Assembly (NCBI GenBank): GCA_027083355.1
Contig: JALWOY010000222.1
Span: 1-36,272 of the forward strand
From: Phycisphaerales bacterium
GTDB lineage: Bacteria > Planctomycetota > Phycisphaerae > Phycisphaerales > UBA1924
Direction: 5' to 3'
DNA: 36,272 nucleotides
In this document: piece by piece, positions 24,116 to 32,158 of the stretch
Layout of the letters: every line of letters begins with the position of its first letter
How positions within the stretch are numbered: position 1 is the first letter of the stretch
Program-made: the position numbers and the translations under genes
The notes under the pieces: model-generated
What the model was told of the DNA's origin: nothing
Databases searched by the model: none
Seen by the model: the letters and a program-made list of their open reading frames with translations, nothing else

Positions 24116-24312
24116 GTGGGACGGGCTTCCAGCCTGTCTCTCCCTTCTCCTCTCTCGGTGGGACAGGCGTCCCGCCTGTCTCTTCTCCTTCTCCTCGTTC
24201 TCGTGGGACGGGCTTCCAGCCCGTCTCTCCCTTCTCCTCTCTCGGTGGGACAGGCGTCCCGCCTGTCTCTTCTCCTTCTCCTCGTTCTCGTGGGACGGGC
24301 TTCCAGCCCGTC
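24116..24312. repeat. 87-bp tandem repeat array of alternating hairpins
   Basis: Five 23-bp palindromic units alternate as A-B-A-B-A. A units (GTGGGACGGGCTTCCAGCCYGTC) start at 24116, 24203 and 24290 in the type form; B units (GGACAGGCGTCCCGCCTGTC after GTG) start at 24158 and 24245. The period is exactly 87 bp for both types. Spacers are pyrimidine tracts (TCTTCTCCTTCTCC and CTCCCTTCTCCTCTCTC). Because 87 is divisible by three, several frames stay open and give false ORFs. Each unit can form a stem of 8-9 bp. No gene is present from 23919 to 24440. Confidence 0.92.
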
Positions 24313-24349
24313 TCTCCATCGTCTCTCTCCCCACATCCCAGCCCGGTGC

Positions 24350-24374
24350 CCCGATCAGGCTTTACCCGATCGGG
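24350..24374 (-). terminator. Hairpin downstream of the secreted cyclase-fold gene
   Basis: CCCGATC and GATCGGG form a 7-bp stem with an 11-nt loop, 67 nt past the stop of the minus-strand gene at 24441. No clear U-tract follows, so termination is tentative. Confidence 0.3.
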
Positions 24375-24440
24375 TGGGGAGTTCTCTTCTTCTCACCCTA
24401 TTCCCCCTCGGGACAAAGGCGTCCTTCCGCGGTGAAACTG

Positions 24441-25607
24441 TCATCTCACCGCGTGCCCCAGCGCGATCAGCGCATACGCCGTGATCAGGTTCCGGTCGTT
24501 TTCGAGCCATCGGTCGTGCACGACGCGCATCCCCCCGTCGGGCTCCTGCAATCCCGCGATCGCGAGCACGATCTCGGCCCTCCAATCCCGCCCACCGATC
24601 TCGTCCGAGCCCCACGCGTCGAGCGCCCGCGCCATCACCGCGTACTGGTAATACCGCCCCTGCTGCCCCAGCCCCGGGTTCTCGCTCACCGAGAAGTGTT
24701 CCTCGATCCAACCCAGCGCCGCCGTCACGCGGGGATCGTCCGGCGGCAGGTCCGCGTAGATCAGGCTCTTGAAACCCGCGTACGTCATCGACCCGTACGC
24801 CCGCAGCCGCGTCTCGACCCGCCCGTCGGCCAGCGTCTCCTCGATCGTTCCCGCCTGGCTCTGCCCGGGCACCGAATCCACGCTCTCCGCGTTCGGCACC
24901 GTCGCATAGATGAACCCCCCCTGCCGGCTGCCGTGAGCATAAGGCATAGGGTTGACGCGTCCGTCCATCTGCACCCGCCGCAGGAACACGAGCGCGCGCG
25001 CATAGGCCGGGTCTTGCGTGCTCACCCCCGCGTCGTGCAGCGCCTGCACGAAGAACTGCGTGTTGGACAGATCGGGCCGCCCGTGCTTGCCGTAGCCCAT
25101 CCCGCCGAAATACGGGTGATCCTCCCCGATCGGCTCGGTCCACGCCGGTGCTTCGGGGCTCGGGTTGGTCGCCGGGTCGAACGCCCCCCACTGCATCCGT
25201 TTGAGCAACGCGACCCCGCCGCCGACCGCGCGCATCGCCCCGGGCGTGCGCACATGCGAGAGCATCGACACGCAGATCGCCGTGTTGTATGTCGGCAGCA
25301 CCCCGTCGTGGATACCCCCGTCGGGCTTGGCGAAGCCGAGCACATACCCGATCCCCGCGGCCGCCGACTCGTCGCGCTGATCGAACCGCGGGTCGAGCAG
25401 CATGCCCTCGACCGCCAGCGCCGTGATCGCCGGAAAATCGGGTCCGTCCGGGTTGACCGACCACCCGCCCGATTCGCCCTGCGTCGATCGCAGAAATTCG
25501 ATCGCCCGCACAGCGGTGTCGCGGGCGAGCCGGTGGGTCCGGGCGTCGACGGCCGACGCATCGGCCGAGGTCAGGAGCAGGACGATCGCGAGGATGATCT
25601 GTTTCAT
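24441..25607 (-). CDS. Secreted prenyltransferase/squalene-cyclase-repeat protein
   Basis: This 388-residue protein has a signal peptide (MKQIILAIVLLLTSADASA) and then repeated helix pairs of the terpene-cyclase alpha/alpha toroid. Visible repeat cores include AIEFLRSTQGESGGWSVNPD, IGYVLGFAKPDGGIHD, ALVFLRRVQMDGRVN and IAGLQEPDGGMRV, each with the QxxDGG-like signature. The catalytic DxDD of squalene-hopene cyclases is absent, and export to the periplasm argues against a terpene substrate. Such secreted toroid proteins are frequent in Planctomycetota, with unknown roles; binding of glycans or lipids is possible. The gene is divergent from the acidic protein at 25726 across a 118-bp gap. Confidence 0.75.
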   Translation of the reverse strand: MKQIILAIVLLLTSADASAVDARTHRLARDTAVRAIEFLRSTQGESGGWSVNPDGPDFPAITALAVEGMLLDPRFDQRDESAAAGIGYVLGFAKPDGGIHDGVLPTYNTAICVSMLSHVRTPGAMRAVGGGVALLKRMQWGAFDPATNPSPEAPAWTEPIGEDHPYFGGMGYGKHGRPDLSNTQFFVQALHDAGVSTQDPAYARALVFLRRVQMDGRVNPMPYAHGSRQGGFIYATVPNAESVDSVPGQSQAGTIEETLADGRVETRLRAYGSMTYAGFKSLIYADLPPDDPRVTAALGWIEEHFSVSENPGLGQQGRYYQYAVMARALDAWGSDEIGGRDWRAEIVLAIAGLQEPDGGMRVVHDRWLENDRNLITAYALIALGHAVR

Positions 25608-25706
25608 GCCTGATCATTGCGGACCCCGTGCGGGGAGAACATCCGATCACCCCAAGTTCTTTGATTGAATCGGTTGGCATATCGGGCTTGAGTTCAGGCC
25701 CGGAAA

Positions 25707-25721
25707 CCCCGATCATCGGGG
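25707..25721 (+). promoter_or_regulatory. Palindrome overlapping the ribosome-binding site
   Basis: CCCCGAT-C-ATCGGGG ends 4 nt before the ATG at 25726 and its right arm contains most of the G-rich ribosome site GGGGAGAG. A folded leader would hide the site. Function is inferred. Confidence 0.4.
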
Positions 25722-25725
25722 AGAG

Positions 25726-27384
25726 ATGCACGACCCCGCCACCGATGCGCAAACACCGCCGGAGGCCGACCTCGAAAAGCAGGTCGAGTCGTTGCTCTCG
25801 GATATGACCCACGCCGTCGAGGAGATCCAGAGCAAACTCGGTGAGACACCTGACCCCGAAGAGGGGGATGTCTCGCATGACACCCCGCTCGACGATGCGG
25901 GAACCGGAGAAACCGAACCCGTCGCCGAACAGACGGATGCATCGGAAGAAGCATCTGCAGAAGAAGAATCGGCTGACGAAATACAAGCCGTTGTCGAGGA
26001 AGGCTTTGCCGACGAAACCGAGTCCCCCCCGGAACCGGGCAACAGCGAATCGGAATCCACAGAATCAATCGACGAGCAGATCGAGGATCTGGTCACCGAG
26101 CAGCCCGACACACCCGAATCGGGCACCACGGAGTCTGCAGAGACTGAAACCGAAGTCGAGCACGAAGCCGTCGGAGACCACGCGCCGGCACCGGAAGCCA
26201 TCGCCGAGATCGAAGACGACCGGATGCCCGAGGCGTCTTCGGACAGCCCGCACGCGATGGAAACCCCCGAAACAGGTGCGAATGATGCCGCCCCGAGTGA
26301 CGAGCCGGGCGGCGAGGCGGTCGAGACAGATGGGGGGTTGGTCGGCGACCCGGCGGAGGAGGATGCAGCGGAGATGCCGGACGATCCCGACAGCCCGGAC
26401 GCCGAGGGTTCGCCCGCGTCGGGGTCCGTAACACCGCCCGACATGCTGAACGAGGTGCAGGCCGAGCTTGAACAGGTGCTCGCCGAGTCGGAATCGGACG
26501 TGCTCGACGTTCAGGAACCCACCGAGGAAATCGGCGACACGGGAGCGAGCACCGAAACGGGTGTCGATACGGGTGTCGAAGCGGGCACGGCAACAGACGA
26601 AATCTCATCGGGTGATGACGCGGATGAAGCCGGGGCGGACGACTCGTCACCGGATACGCCGTCGAGTGCCGATTCGGTAGAAACCGAGCCCGCGGTGCCC
26701 GAATACGGCGACATCGAATCCCTCGACGACGAACTCGCGGCGTTGGCGTGCGACGCGCTCGAGGAAGATCTCGATTTCGATGATCCCCTGCCCGCCGGCG
26801 ACACCGACAAGCCCGCGGGCATGAACAAGCCAGACACCGAGCCCCCGGCAACAGGCGACCCCGAACAGGCGCCCGAGCCAAGCCCCGAAGAGGTCGAAGC
26901 CGTTGCGGAGGACTCGCCCGCCCCAGCTGCAGTGGAATCAGGCCACACGGCACCGAAGGCTGCGCCGGGGCGGACTGCCAAGCCGAAACCCGAGCCGGGC
27001 ACCTTGCGTTGGGACTGGCTCCCGCCCAAGCCGGAATGGGAGGAGGTCTACAGCCGATGGCGTGTGGCGATCATCGCCTGGCGTCATCTGGTGTGGATCG
27101 TCCCGCCGCTCGCCGTGTTCCTCGGTCGCTGGATCATCGGCCACGTTGTCCGTCTCGAGCCGGTGCTGCTGAAGATCGCCGCGGCGATCGCCGCGCCACT
27201 GGCCAAACGCGACGCCCGCACGCGATCGGTTGTGGGCTGGTTCGCGATCTACACGTTTTTCTGTGCCGCGTGCCTGTGGGCGTATGTGCTCTGGGGTCGG
27301 ACCTCGACACCGCCCGAAACGACCGCGTCGCCTGTGATGCTCGAAGGCGAGCACGCCGTGGCCGAGGGCGGGCCGAACCCGTGA
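25726..27384 (+). CDS. Highly acidic disordered protein with C-terminal membrane domain
   Basis: I do not recognise this 552-residue protein. Residues 1-430 are dominated by Glu, Asp, Ser, Thr, Pro and Ala with almost no aromatic or basic residues, so they are probably disordered and strongly negative. A short helical motif at 15-40 (DLEKQVESLLSDMTHAVEEI) may be the one ordered N-terminal part. Residues 445-552 turn basic and aromatic (RWDWLPPKPEWEEVYSRW) with two hydrophobic segments at about 470-490 and 515-535, so the protein is C-terminally anchored with the acidic part likely cytoplasmic. It has no export signal. Sequence repetition is compositional, not an exact repeat. The downstream tRNA lies on the other strand. 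Confidence 0.65.
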   Translation: MHDPATDAQTPPEADLEKQVESLLSDMTHAVEEIQSKLGETPDPEEGDVSHDTPLDDAGTGETEPVAEQTDASEEASAEEESADEIQAVVEEGFADETESPPEPGNSESESTESIDEQIEDLVTEQPDTPESGTTESAETETEVEHEAVGDHAPAPEAIAEIEDDRMPEASSDSPHAMETPETGANDAAPSDEPGGEAVETDGGLVGDPAEEDAAEMPDDPDSPDAEGSPASGSVTPPDMLNEVQAELEQVLAESESDVLDVQEPTEEIGDTGASTETGVDTGVEAGTATDEISSGDDADEAGADDSSPDTPSSADSVETEPAVPEYGDIESLDDELAALACDALEEDLDFDDPLPAGDTDKPAGMNKPDTEPPATGDPEQAPEPSPEEVEAVAEDSPAPAAVESGHTAPKAAPGRTAKPKPEPGTLRWDWLPPKPEWEEVYSRWRVAIIAWRHLVWIVPPLAVFLGRWIIGHVVRLEPVLLKIAAAIAAPLAKRDARTRSVVGWFAIYTFFCAACLWAYVLWGRTSTPPETTASPVMLEGEHAVAEGGPNP

Positions 27385-27413
27385 CGATCGCCCGGCCGCG
27401 TGCGCACGGGAAA

Positions 27414-27486
<73 letters not shown>

Positions 27487-27507
27487 ATCTGGTTGCCCAG
27501 TATCGTC

Positions 27508-27538
27508 ATTATACCGCCCATTCCGTCTCGGCGGACAA
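27508..27538 (-). promoter_or_regulatory. tRNA-Lys promoter
   Basis: On the minus strand a consensus TATAAT (27513-27508) lies 21 bp before the mature tRNA 5' end. TTGTCC (27538-27533) is the likely -35, with a 19-bp spacer that is slightly long. This is the only perfect -10 hexamer I noted in the window. Confidence 0.7.
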
Positions 27539-27593
27539 CCCGGGCCGGGGTGAAATCGGATGATGGCGCGACCCCGGTCGGAACCCGGGGGGT

Positions 27594-28886
27594 GTGCACG
27601 CCGACGACACCGGCGGCAACAATCCACCCGTGCGGGGCCAAGACGACATCGCCGTGATCGGGGCCGGGGCTTCCGGGCTGATGGCCGCCATCCGGGCCGG
27701 CCGGTCGGGGGCGGGGAAGGTGGTCCTCCTCGACCGGGCGGATCGGCCCGGGGCGAAGATCCTCGTCTCGGGCGGGGGGCGCTGCAACGTTACACACCAC
27801 GCCGTCACCGAACGCGACTACGCCGGCGGCTCGCCCAACGCCGTCCGTAACATCCTCCGCCGGTTCGGCGTCGAGGACACCGTGCGATTCTTCCGCGGCC
27901 TCGGGGTCGAACTGAAACAGGAGGATACCGGCAAACTTTTCCCAACCACCGACCGGGCCCGCACCGTCCTTGATGCCCTGCTCGGGGCCGCGACCGAGGC
28001 GGGTGTCGAATTGCACCACCCCGTCTTCGTCCGGGCGGTCGAGCGGGGCGAAGCGGGCCTGATCGTGCGCACCGATCGGGGTGATCTGCACGCCGGGCGC
28101 GTCGTACTCGCCACCGGGGGCAAGGCTCTGCCGAAATCCGGCTCGGACGGGTTCGGCTACTCCATCGCCCGCTCGCTCGGGCACACCGTCAACCGCGTCT
28201 TCCCCGCCCTCGTCCCGCTTGTGCTGGAGCAATCCTGCCCGCTGCGAGAGTTGTCGGGGGTCTCGGTGCCCGCCCGCCTCGAAGTGCGCTCGGGCACGTC
28301 GAAACGCCTCGCCCGAGCCGAGGGGCCGACGCTGTTGACCCATTTCGGCCTGTCCGGCCCGGCGGTGCTCGACATCAGCCGGCACTTCCTCGACGCGGCC
28401 CACCGCGACCCGGACGCCCGATTGCATATCTGCTTTCTTCCCGACGACGACCGGGCGGAAATCGAGGCCGCGCTGTTGGCCCTCGGTTCGGGCCGCCTCG
28501 GGGCCTTCCTGCGTGCCCGGCTGCCCGATCGGCTCGCGGGCGTGCTGATGACGATGGCCGGTGTTGATCCCGCCGCGACCGGGGCCGTGCTCCGCCGGCA
28601 GGAGAGGCGTCGTCTGCTCGGTGTGCTGTTCGATCTGCCGCTGCCCGTCACGGGCGACCGCGGGTTCACCCACGCCGAGGCGACCGCGGGGGGCGTGCCC
28701 CTCGACGAGATCGATATCAAGACGATGGCCTCACGCCGATGCCCCGGCCTGTACCTGTGCGGCGAGATCCTCGACGTCGACGGGCGGATCGGGGGGTTCA
28801 GCTTTCAATGGGCCTGGGCGACGGGGCACATCGCGGGGGCGTCGGCCTCGGCGGCGGCGGCGGTCGTCAACGATCGCCCGACATGA
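27594..28886 (+). CDS. BaiN/HI0933 family FAD-dependent oxidoreductase
   Basis: This 430-residue flavoprotein belongs to the HI0933/BaiN-like family. Key motifs are the dinucleotide fold VIGAGASGLMAA (21-32), SGGGRCNVTH (59-68), the segment KLFPTTDRARTVLDALL, LATGGKALPKSGSDGFGY, THFGLSGPAVLDIS, and the C-terminal CGEILDVDGRIGGFSFQWAWATG. Family members reduce diverse substrates; BaiN acts on bile acid intermediates, but most have no assigned substrate and none can be inferred here. The start is a GTG after a G-rich site. The 3' end overlaps the convergent ABC gene by 20 bp. Confidence 0.88.
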   Translation: MHADDTGGNNPPVRGQDDIAVIGAGASGLMAAIRAGRSGAGKVVLLDRADRPGAKILVSGGGRCNVTHHAVTERDYAGGSPNAVRNILRRFGVEDTVRFFRGLGVELKQEDTGKLFPTTDRARTVLDALLGAATEAGVELHHPVFVRAVERGEAGLIVRTDRGDLHAGRVVLATGGKALPKSGSDGFGYSIARSLGHTVNRVFPALVPLVLEQSCPLRELSGVSVPARLEVRSGTSKRLARAEGPTLLTHFGLSGPAVLDISRHFLDAAHRDPDARLHICFLPDDDRAEIEAALLALGSGRLGAFLRARLPDRLAGVLMTMAGVDPAATGAVLRRQERRRLLGVLFDLPLPVTGDRGFTHAEATAGGVPLDEIDIKTMASRRCPGLYLCGEILDVDGRIGGFSFQWAWATGHIAGASASAAAAVVNDRPT

Positions 28887-29694
28887 ACTTGACGTAGGCG
28901 TCGGCGACCTCGTGTGAATCGCCGAACATGTGCATTTTCCCGTGATCCAACCAGAGGCACTTGTTGCAGTATTTCTTGATCGTGCCCGCGTCGTGGGTGG
29001 CGAGCATGATGGCGCGGTCGCTGCCGAGATAACTGAAGATGTTGCCGGCCTTGCGTTTGAACTTCTCGTCGCCCACCCCGATGACCTCGTCGAGCAGCAC
29101 GATCTGCGGGTTGATGTACATCGCCAGCGAGAAGCCGAGGCGGGCCTTCATGCCCGCGGAATAGGTCTTGAACGGCGCGTAGATGAAGTCGCCGAGCTCG
29201 CAGAAATCGAGGATCTTGGGCATGATCTTGTTGATCTCGTCCTTGCGGAACCCCAAAATCGCGCCGCGGAGGTAGATGTTCTCGATCCCGCTCAGCTCGG
29301 GCTTGAAACCCGAGCTCAGGTTCAGCAGCGTCCCGATCGAGCCGCGGCGGATGATCTCGCCCTCGTCGGGTTCCTCGATGCCGGCGATCTGCCGCAGGAG
29401 CGTGCTCTTGCCCGCGCCGTTGTGCCCGACGAGCCCGATGACGTCGCCGGCGTAGGCCTCGAACGTCACGCCGTGCAGGGCATAGAAATCGCGCATCTCG
29501 TCGCCGCGGTTATCGCGTTGCCGGCGTCTGATCTTCTCGTACACGATCCGGCCCGCGTGGATGAACGATTCCTTGAACGTGTCGGAATAGTGGTACCGGA
29601 TGCGGTAGCGCACCGAGATCGACCGGCATTCGAGCAGCGGCTCGGAATCCGGCGCGACGCTCCGGGCGGGCGTATCCGTGCTGGGCTCGGTCAT
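28867..29694 (-). CDS. Polysaccharide ABC exporter, ATP-binding subunit (Wzt/TagH-like)
   Basis: This 275-residue ATPase powers export of an undecaprenyl-linked glycan across the inner membrane. Walker A is GHNGAGKST (90-98), the signature is YSAGMKARL (178-186) and Walker B is QIVLLDE (197-203), followed by an H-loop THD. An N-terminal extension of about 75 residues before DFYALHGVTF is typical of the Wzt/TagH/KpsT group. There is no C-terminal carbohydrate-binding domain, unlike Wzt proteins that recognise capped O-antigen. The ATG overlaps the permease stop (ATGA). It is the last gene of the glycan operon. Confidence 0.9.
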   Translation of the reverse strand: MTEPSTDTPARSVAPDSEPLLECRSISVRYRIRYHYSDTFKESFIHAGRIVYEKIRRRQRDNRGDEMRDFYALHGVTFEAYAGDVIGLVGHNGAGKSTLLRQIAGIEEPDEGEIIRRGSIGTLLNLSSGFKPELSGIENIYLRGAILGFRKDEINKIMPKILDFCELGDFIYAPFKTYSAGMKARLGFSLAMYINPQIVLLDEVIGVGDEKFKRKAGNIFSYLGSDRAIMLATHDAGTIKKYCNKCLWLDHGKMHMFGDSHEVADAYVKFMSGDR

Positions 29695-30533
29695 AAGTAT
29701 TTCGTGACCCTCCCCTGAAGCCGGGCGAACACGACCAACCCCACGAAGAACACCGCCAGGCAGAACACCGTGTAGTACGCGAGCAGGATCGGGTTGGGGA
29801 TAACCCCCCGGTAGATGATGTCCCGCGGCATGTCGACCGCGAGCGTGATCGGGTTGAGTTTATAGAAATGCCGGTACTTCTCGGCGATGAACGTGACCGG
29901 GTACATCACCGGGGTGAAGTAGAACAGCATGCGGTTGACGTGCTGCACGACATTCGACAGATCCCGGAACCGGGCGCCCAAACACGAGATCATCAGGACC
30001 GTCCCGAACGAGCCGATGAACGTGATCAGCAGGAACGGCGGGAGCAGCACGATCGTCCACGCCGGGGGCGTCCGGTAGAGCAGCATGATGACGATCAGCA
30101 CCAGCGATTCGAGCGCGAAGTCGTACGCGCTGCGCAGCGAGAGCGGCACCAGCACCGTGATCCGCGGGAAATACGCGCTCTTGATCAGCCCCGCCTGCTG
30201 CACCAGCACGCTCGTGCCCCGGCTGATCGCGACCGTCCAGATCCGGAAGAACATCGACCCGCAGAAGAAGAACAACGGGTACGGCTCGCCCTTGTTGGCC
30301 CGCTTGAACACCACCACCACGACGAACAGGAAGATCAGCGTGTTCAGCACCGGGTTGAACAGGTGCCACAGGTTGCCGAGGATGTTGTTCCGCTTGTCGT
30401 GCTTGATGCCGTAGAGCGTGAAGGCGCGGATCAGCTGCCGCCACTGCCACGCGTCGCGGATGACACCCGCGACGGCCTGCAAGGTCGAGGGCCGGGCCCC
30501 CTTCCCGGTGACGGTGACGGTCCTTGCGCTCAT
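29691..30533 (-). CDS. Polysaccharide ABC exporter, permease subunit (Wzm/TagG-like)
   Basis: This 280-residue ABC-2 type permease pairs with the ATPase gene it overlaps. Conserved features include the N-terminal YGIKHDKRNNILGNLWHLFNP block, six hydrophobic helices, and QHVNRMLFYFTPVMYPV before helix 4 with the family ending RLQGRVTKYL. It should form the channel for a lipid-linked glycan. The ATG overlaps the GT4 stop as ATGA, which rules out the much longer upstream ORF extension. Absence of a ligand-binding domain on the ATPase suggests chain-length-independent export. Confidence 0.9.
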   Translation of the reverse strand: MSARTVTVTGKGARPSTLQAVAGVIRDAWQWRQLIRAFTLYGIKHDKRNNILGNLWHLFNPVLNTLIFLFVVVVVFKRANKGEPYPLFFFCGSMFFRIWTVAISRGTSVLVQQAGLIKSAYFPRITVLVPLSLRSAYDFALESLVLIVIMLLYRTPPAWTIVLLPPFLLITFIGSFGTVLMISCLGARFRDLSNVVQHVNRMLFYFTPVMYPVTFIAEKYRHFYKLNPITLAVDMPRDIIYRGVIPNPILLAYYTVFCLAVFFVGLVVFARLQGRVTKYL

Positions 30534-32158
30534 GCCACACCCCGGACGTCGAACAGCACGTCCTCGTACACCCGCGTGTACAGACTCACATACTTCTTTT
30601 CTTCTTCCTGCCACGACACACGCGGGGCCGCCTCCAGCGCGCTGCGTTTCATCCGCTCGATCCGCATCGGGTCGTCGAGCAGGTCCTGCACGGCCCGGCG
30701 GATCGCCCCCGGCTCGATGTCCTCGACGCACTCGCCCACGCCGTGCGCCTCGACGAACGCGCGTTTCTCGGGGTGGTTCGCGGCGAGCACGCCGATGCCC
30801 GCGTTGACGTAGTGGAACATCTTGTTGCCCAGCCCGTAGTAGTACGACAGGCAGACCGCCTCTGTCAGCATCAGGCCCACGTCGGCGCAACGCAGCACCG
30901 CCGGCAGCCGATCTGCGTCCACCGGGTCGAGCAGGAAAACCCGATCACGCAGCCCCAGACGATCCACGAGCCGGTGCAGATTCTCCAGGAACTTCGGCTC
31001 CGCGTTGCCCATGATCACCAGCGCCGCCCTGTCCGGGTCGATCCCGCTGAACGCCTGCACCGACTGCACAAGACCACGCCCGCGCGTGATCCGCCCCGCG
31101 TACACGAACACCCGCTTGCGGAACGACTCGTCCCCGATCCGCTCGCGGATATACGGGTCCGGCTCGGGCGAACCCTCGTACCGCTGCGCGTTGTAGACCA
31201 CCAGCGGGCGATCCCACCCGTACCGCTCGTGCATCACACGCGCGATGTTCTCGCCCACCGTGATCCGGTGACGCGCCCGTCCGCCCATGCGACGCTCGAT
31301 CATCCGCAGGCGGTAACGCTCGCGGAAACTCTTGCGCGTCGGGAAACTCTCGTCGTACAACTCGTGGATGTCGTACACGAAATCCACACGACGGAGACGC
31401 GCCGCGTTGCCCGCGGCGGTGAGCGTGTCCACGTCGTTGGCCTGGTACACGTTCGCGTCCGCGTCGAACGCGGCTTCGAGCATGCTGATCGTCCGGGCGA
31501 CCCGGTTCAGGTGCGGCTTGACACGCTTCCTGAACACCTTGTCGGTCTTCTTGCGCACCGGCTTGGCCAGACGATTCCACGTCCGCGAGATCCAGCACCA
31601 CACGGGCCGGACCACGCCCCACGCCAGACCGAGAACAAAGCCCACCGCCGCGAAGACCGGCAACAGAAGCGCGAAAGGAACCGCCAGAATTGCGACGACG
31701 TACCACCCCCAGTACCGGACGTGATCCCACAGAGAGAACCCCGCCTCCGTCCGGCGTGCGTCCTCCAGCTCCGCCCCGACGTCGACAGGCTCCTGCCGGC
31801 CCGTGAGCACCCCGGTGATTCTCCGCACGAGCCGACGGAACGACGCGAGCCACGCCCGCAACTTCCGGGCAACACGCAGCATGAACCGGACCGCGGCGAC
31901 CGCGTGCGGCCAGTACCACGCCCCCCCATGCCGTTCTTTCAGCCCCCCGTAGACGACGCGGGCGATCTTCCGCGTCATGTTCCCCTTGGGCATAACCCGG
32001 ATCACACGCACCCCGTTGATCCGCTCGACGGGCTTGAACCCCTTTCGGTGCACCGCGACGACGACGACCTCGCACCCGAGCCGAACGAGGCTCTCGCACT
32101 GCTTCTTCACCCGGGTGTCGAAGCTATACGGATTGGTGACCAGATGGCAGACCCGCAT
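30530..32158 (-). CDS. GT4-type glycosyltransferase with membrane insertion
   Basis: This 542-residue enzyme is likely a nucleotide-sugar-dependent GT-B transferase of the glycan operon. The N-terminal Rossmann part starts VCHLVTNPYSFDTRVKKQCE and breaks off near residue 60 (VIRVMPKG). About 170 residues then intervene, containing a strongly hydrophobic block (about 150-190) between basic stretches. The fold resumes at VYQANDVDTL (about 243) and DFVYDIHELYDESFP. The C-terminal donor domain has FVYAGRITRGRGL, a GNAEPKF element and YYYGLGNKMFHYVNAGIGVL, matching the usual EX7E-region position without a clear pair of Glu residues. The start at 32158 follows GAGGACC and overlaps the asparagine synthase gene by 35 bp. 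Confidence 0.8.
   Translation of the reverse strand: MRVCHLVTNPYSFDTRVKKQCESLVRLGCEVVVVAVHRKGFKPVERINGVRVIRVMPKGNMTRKIARVVYGGLKERHGGAWYWPHAVAAVRFMLRVARKLRAWLASFRRLVRRITGVLTGRQEPVDVGAELEDARRTEAGFSLWDHVRYWGWYVVAILAVPFALLLPVFAAVGFVLGLAWGVVRPVWCWISRTWNRLAKPVRKKTDKVFRKRVKPHLNRVARTISMLEAAFDADANVYQANDVDTLTAAGNAARLRRVDFVYDIHELYDESFPTRKSFRERYRLRMIERRMGGRARHRITVGENIARVMHERYGWDRPLVVYNAQRYEGSPEPDPYIRERIGDESFRKRVFVYAGRITRGRGLVQSVQAFSGIDPDRAALVIMGNAEPKFLENLHRLVDRLGLRDRVFLLDPVDADRLPAVLRCADVGLMLTEAVCLSYYYGLGNKMFHYVNAGIGVLAANHPEKRAFVEAHGVGECVEDIEPGAIRRAVQDLLDDPMRIERMKRSALEAAPRVSWQEEEKKYVSLYTRVYEDVLFDVRGVA

Noticed and set aside
24116-24312. CRISPR array
   Set aside because: Repeats are periodic at 87 bp, but the intervening pyrimidine spacers are themselves repeated and not unique, and there is no cas gene.
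24050-24336. Open frames with repeating LEARPT/RRDACPTER peptides
   Set aside because: They translate the 87-bp hairpin array. They are open only because the period is divisible by three, and no start signal is present.
24097-24484. Plus-strand frames with repeating GFQPVSPFSSLGGTG peptides
   Set aside because: Same repeat array read on the other strand; no ribosome site and no conserved domain.
23133-25613. An 826-residue plus-strand frame spanning nidogen and cyclase-fold genes
   Set aside because: It runs antisense to two proteins with clear signal peptides and through the repeat array.
29691-30890. Long N-terminal extension of the ABC permease
   Set aside because: The extra 119 residues overlap the GT4 gene and look like frame noise. 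The ATG at 30533 overlaps the GT4 stop and starts the family-like sequence.
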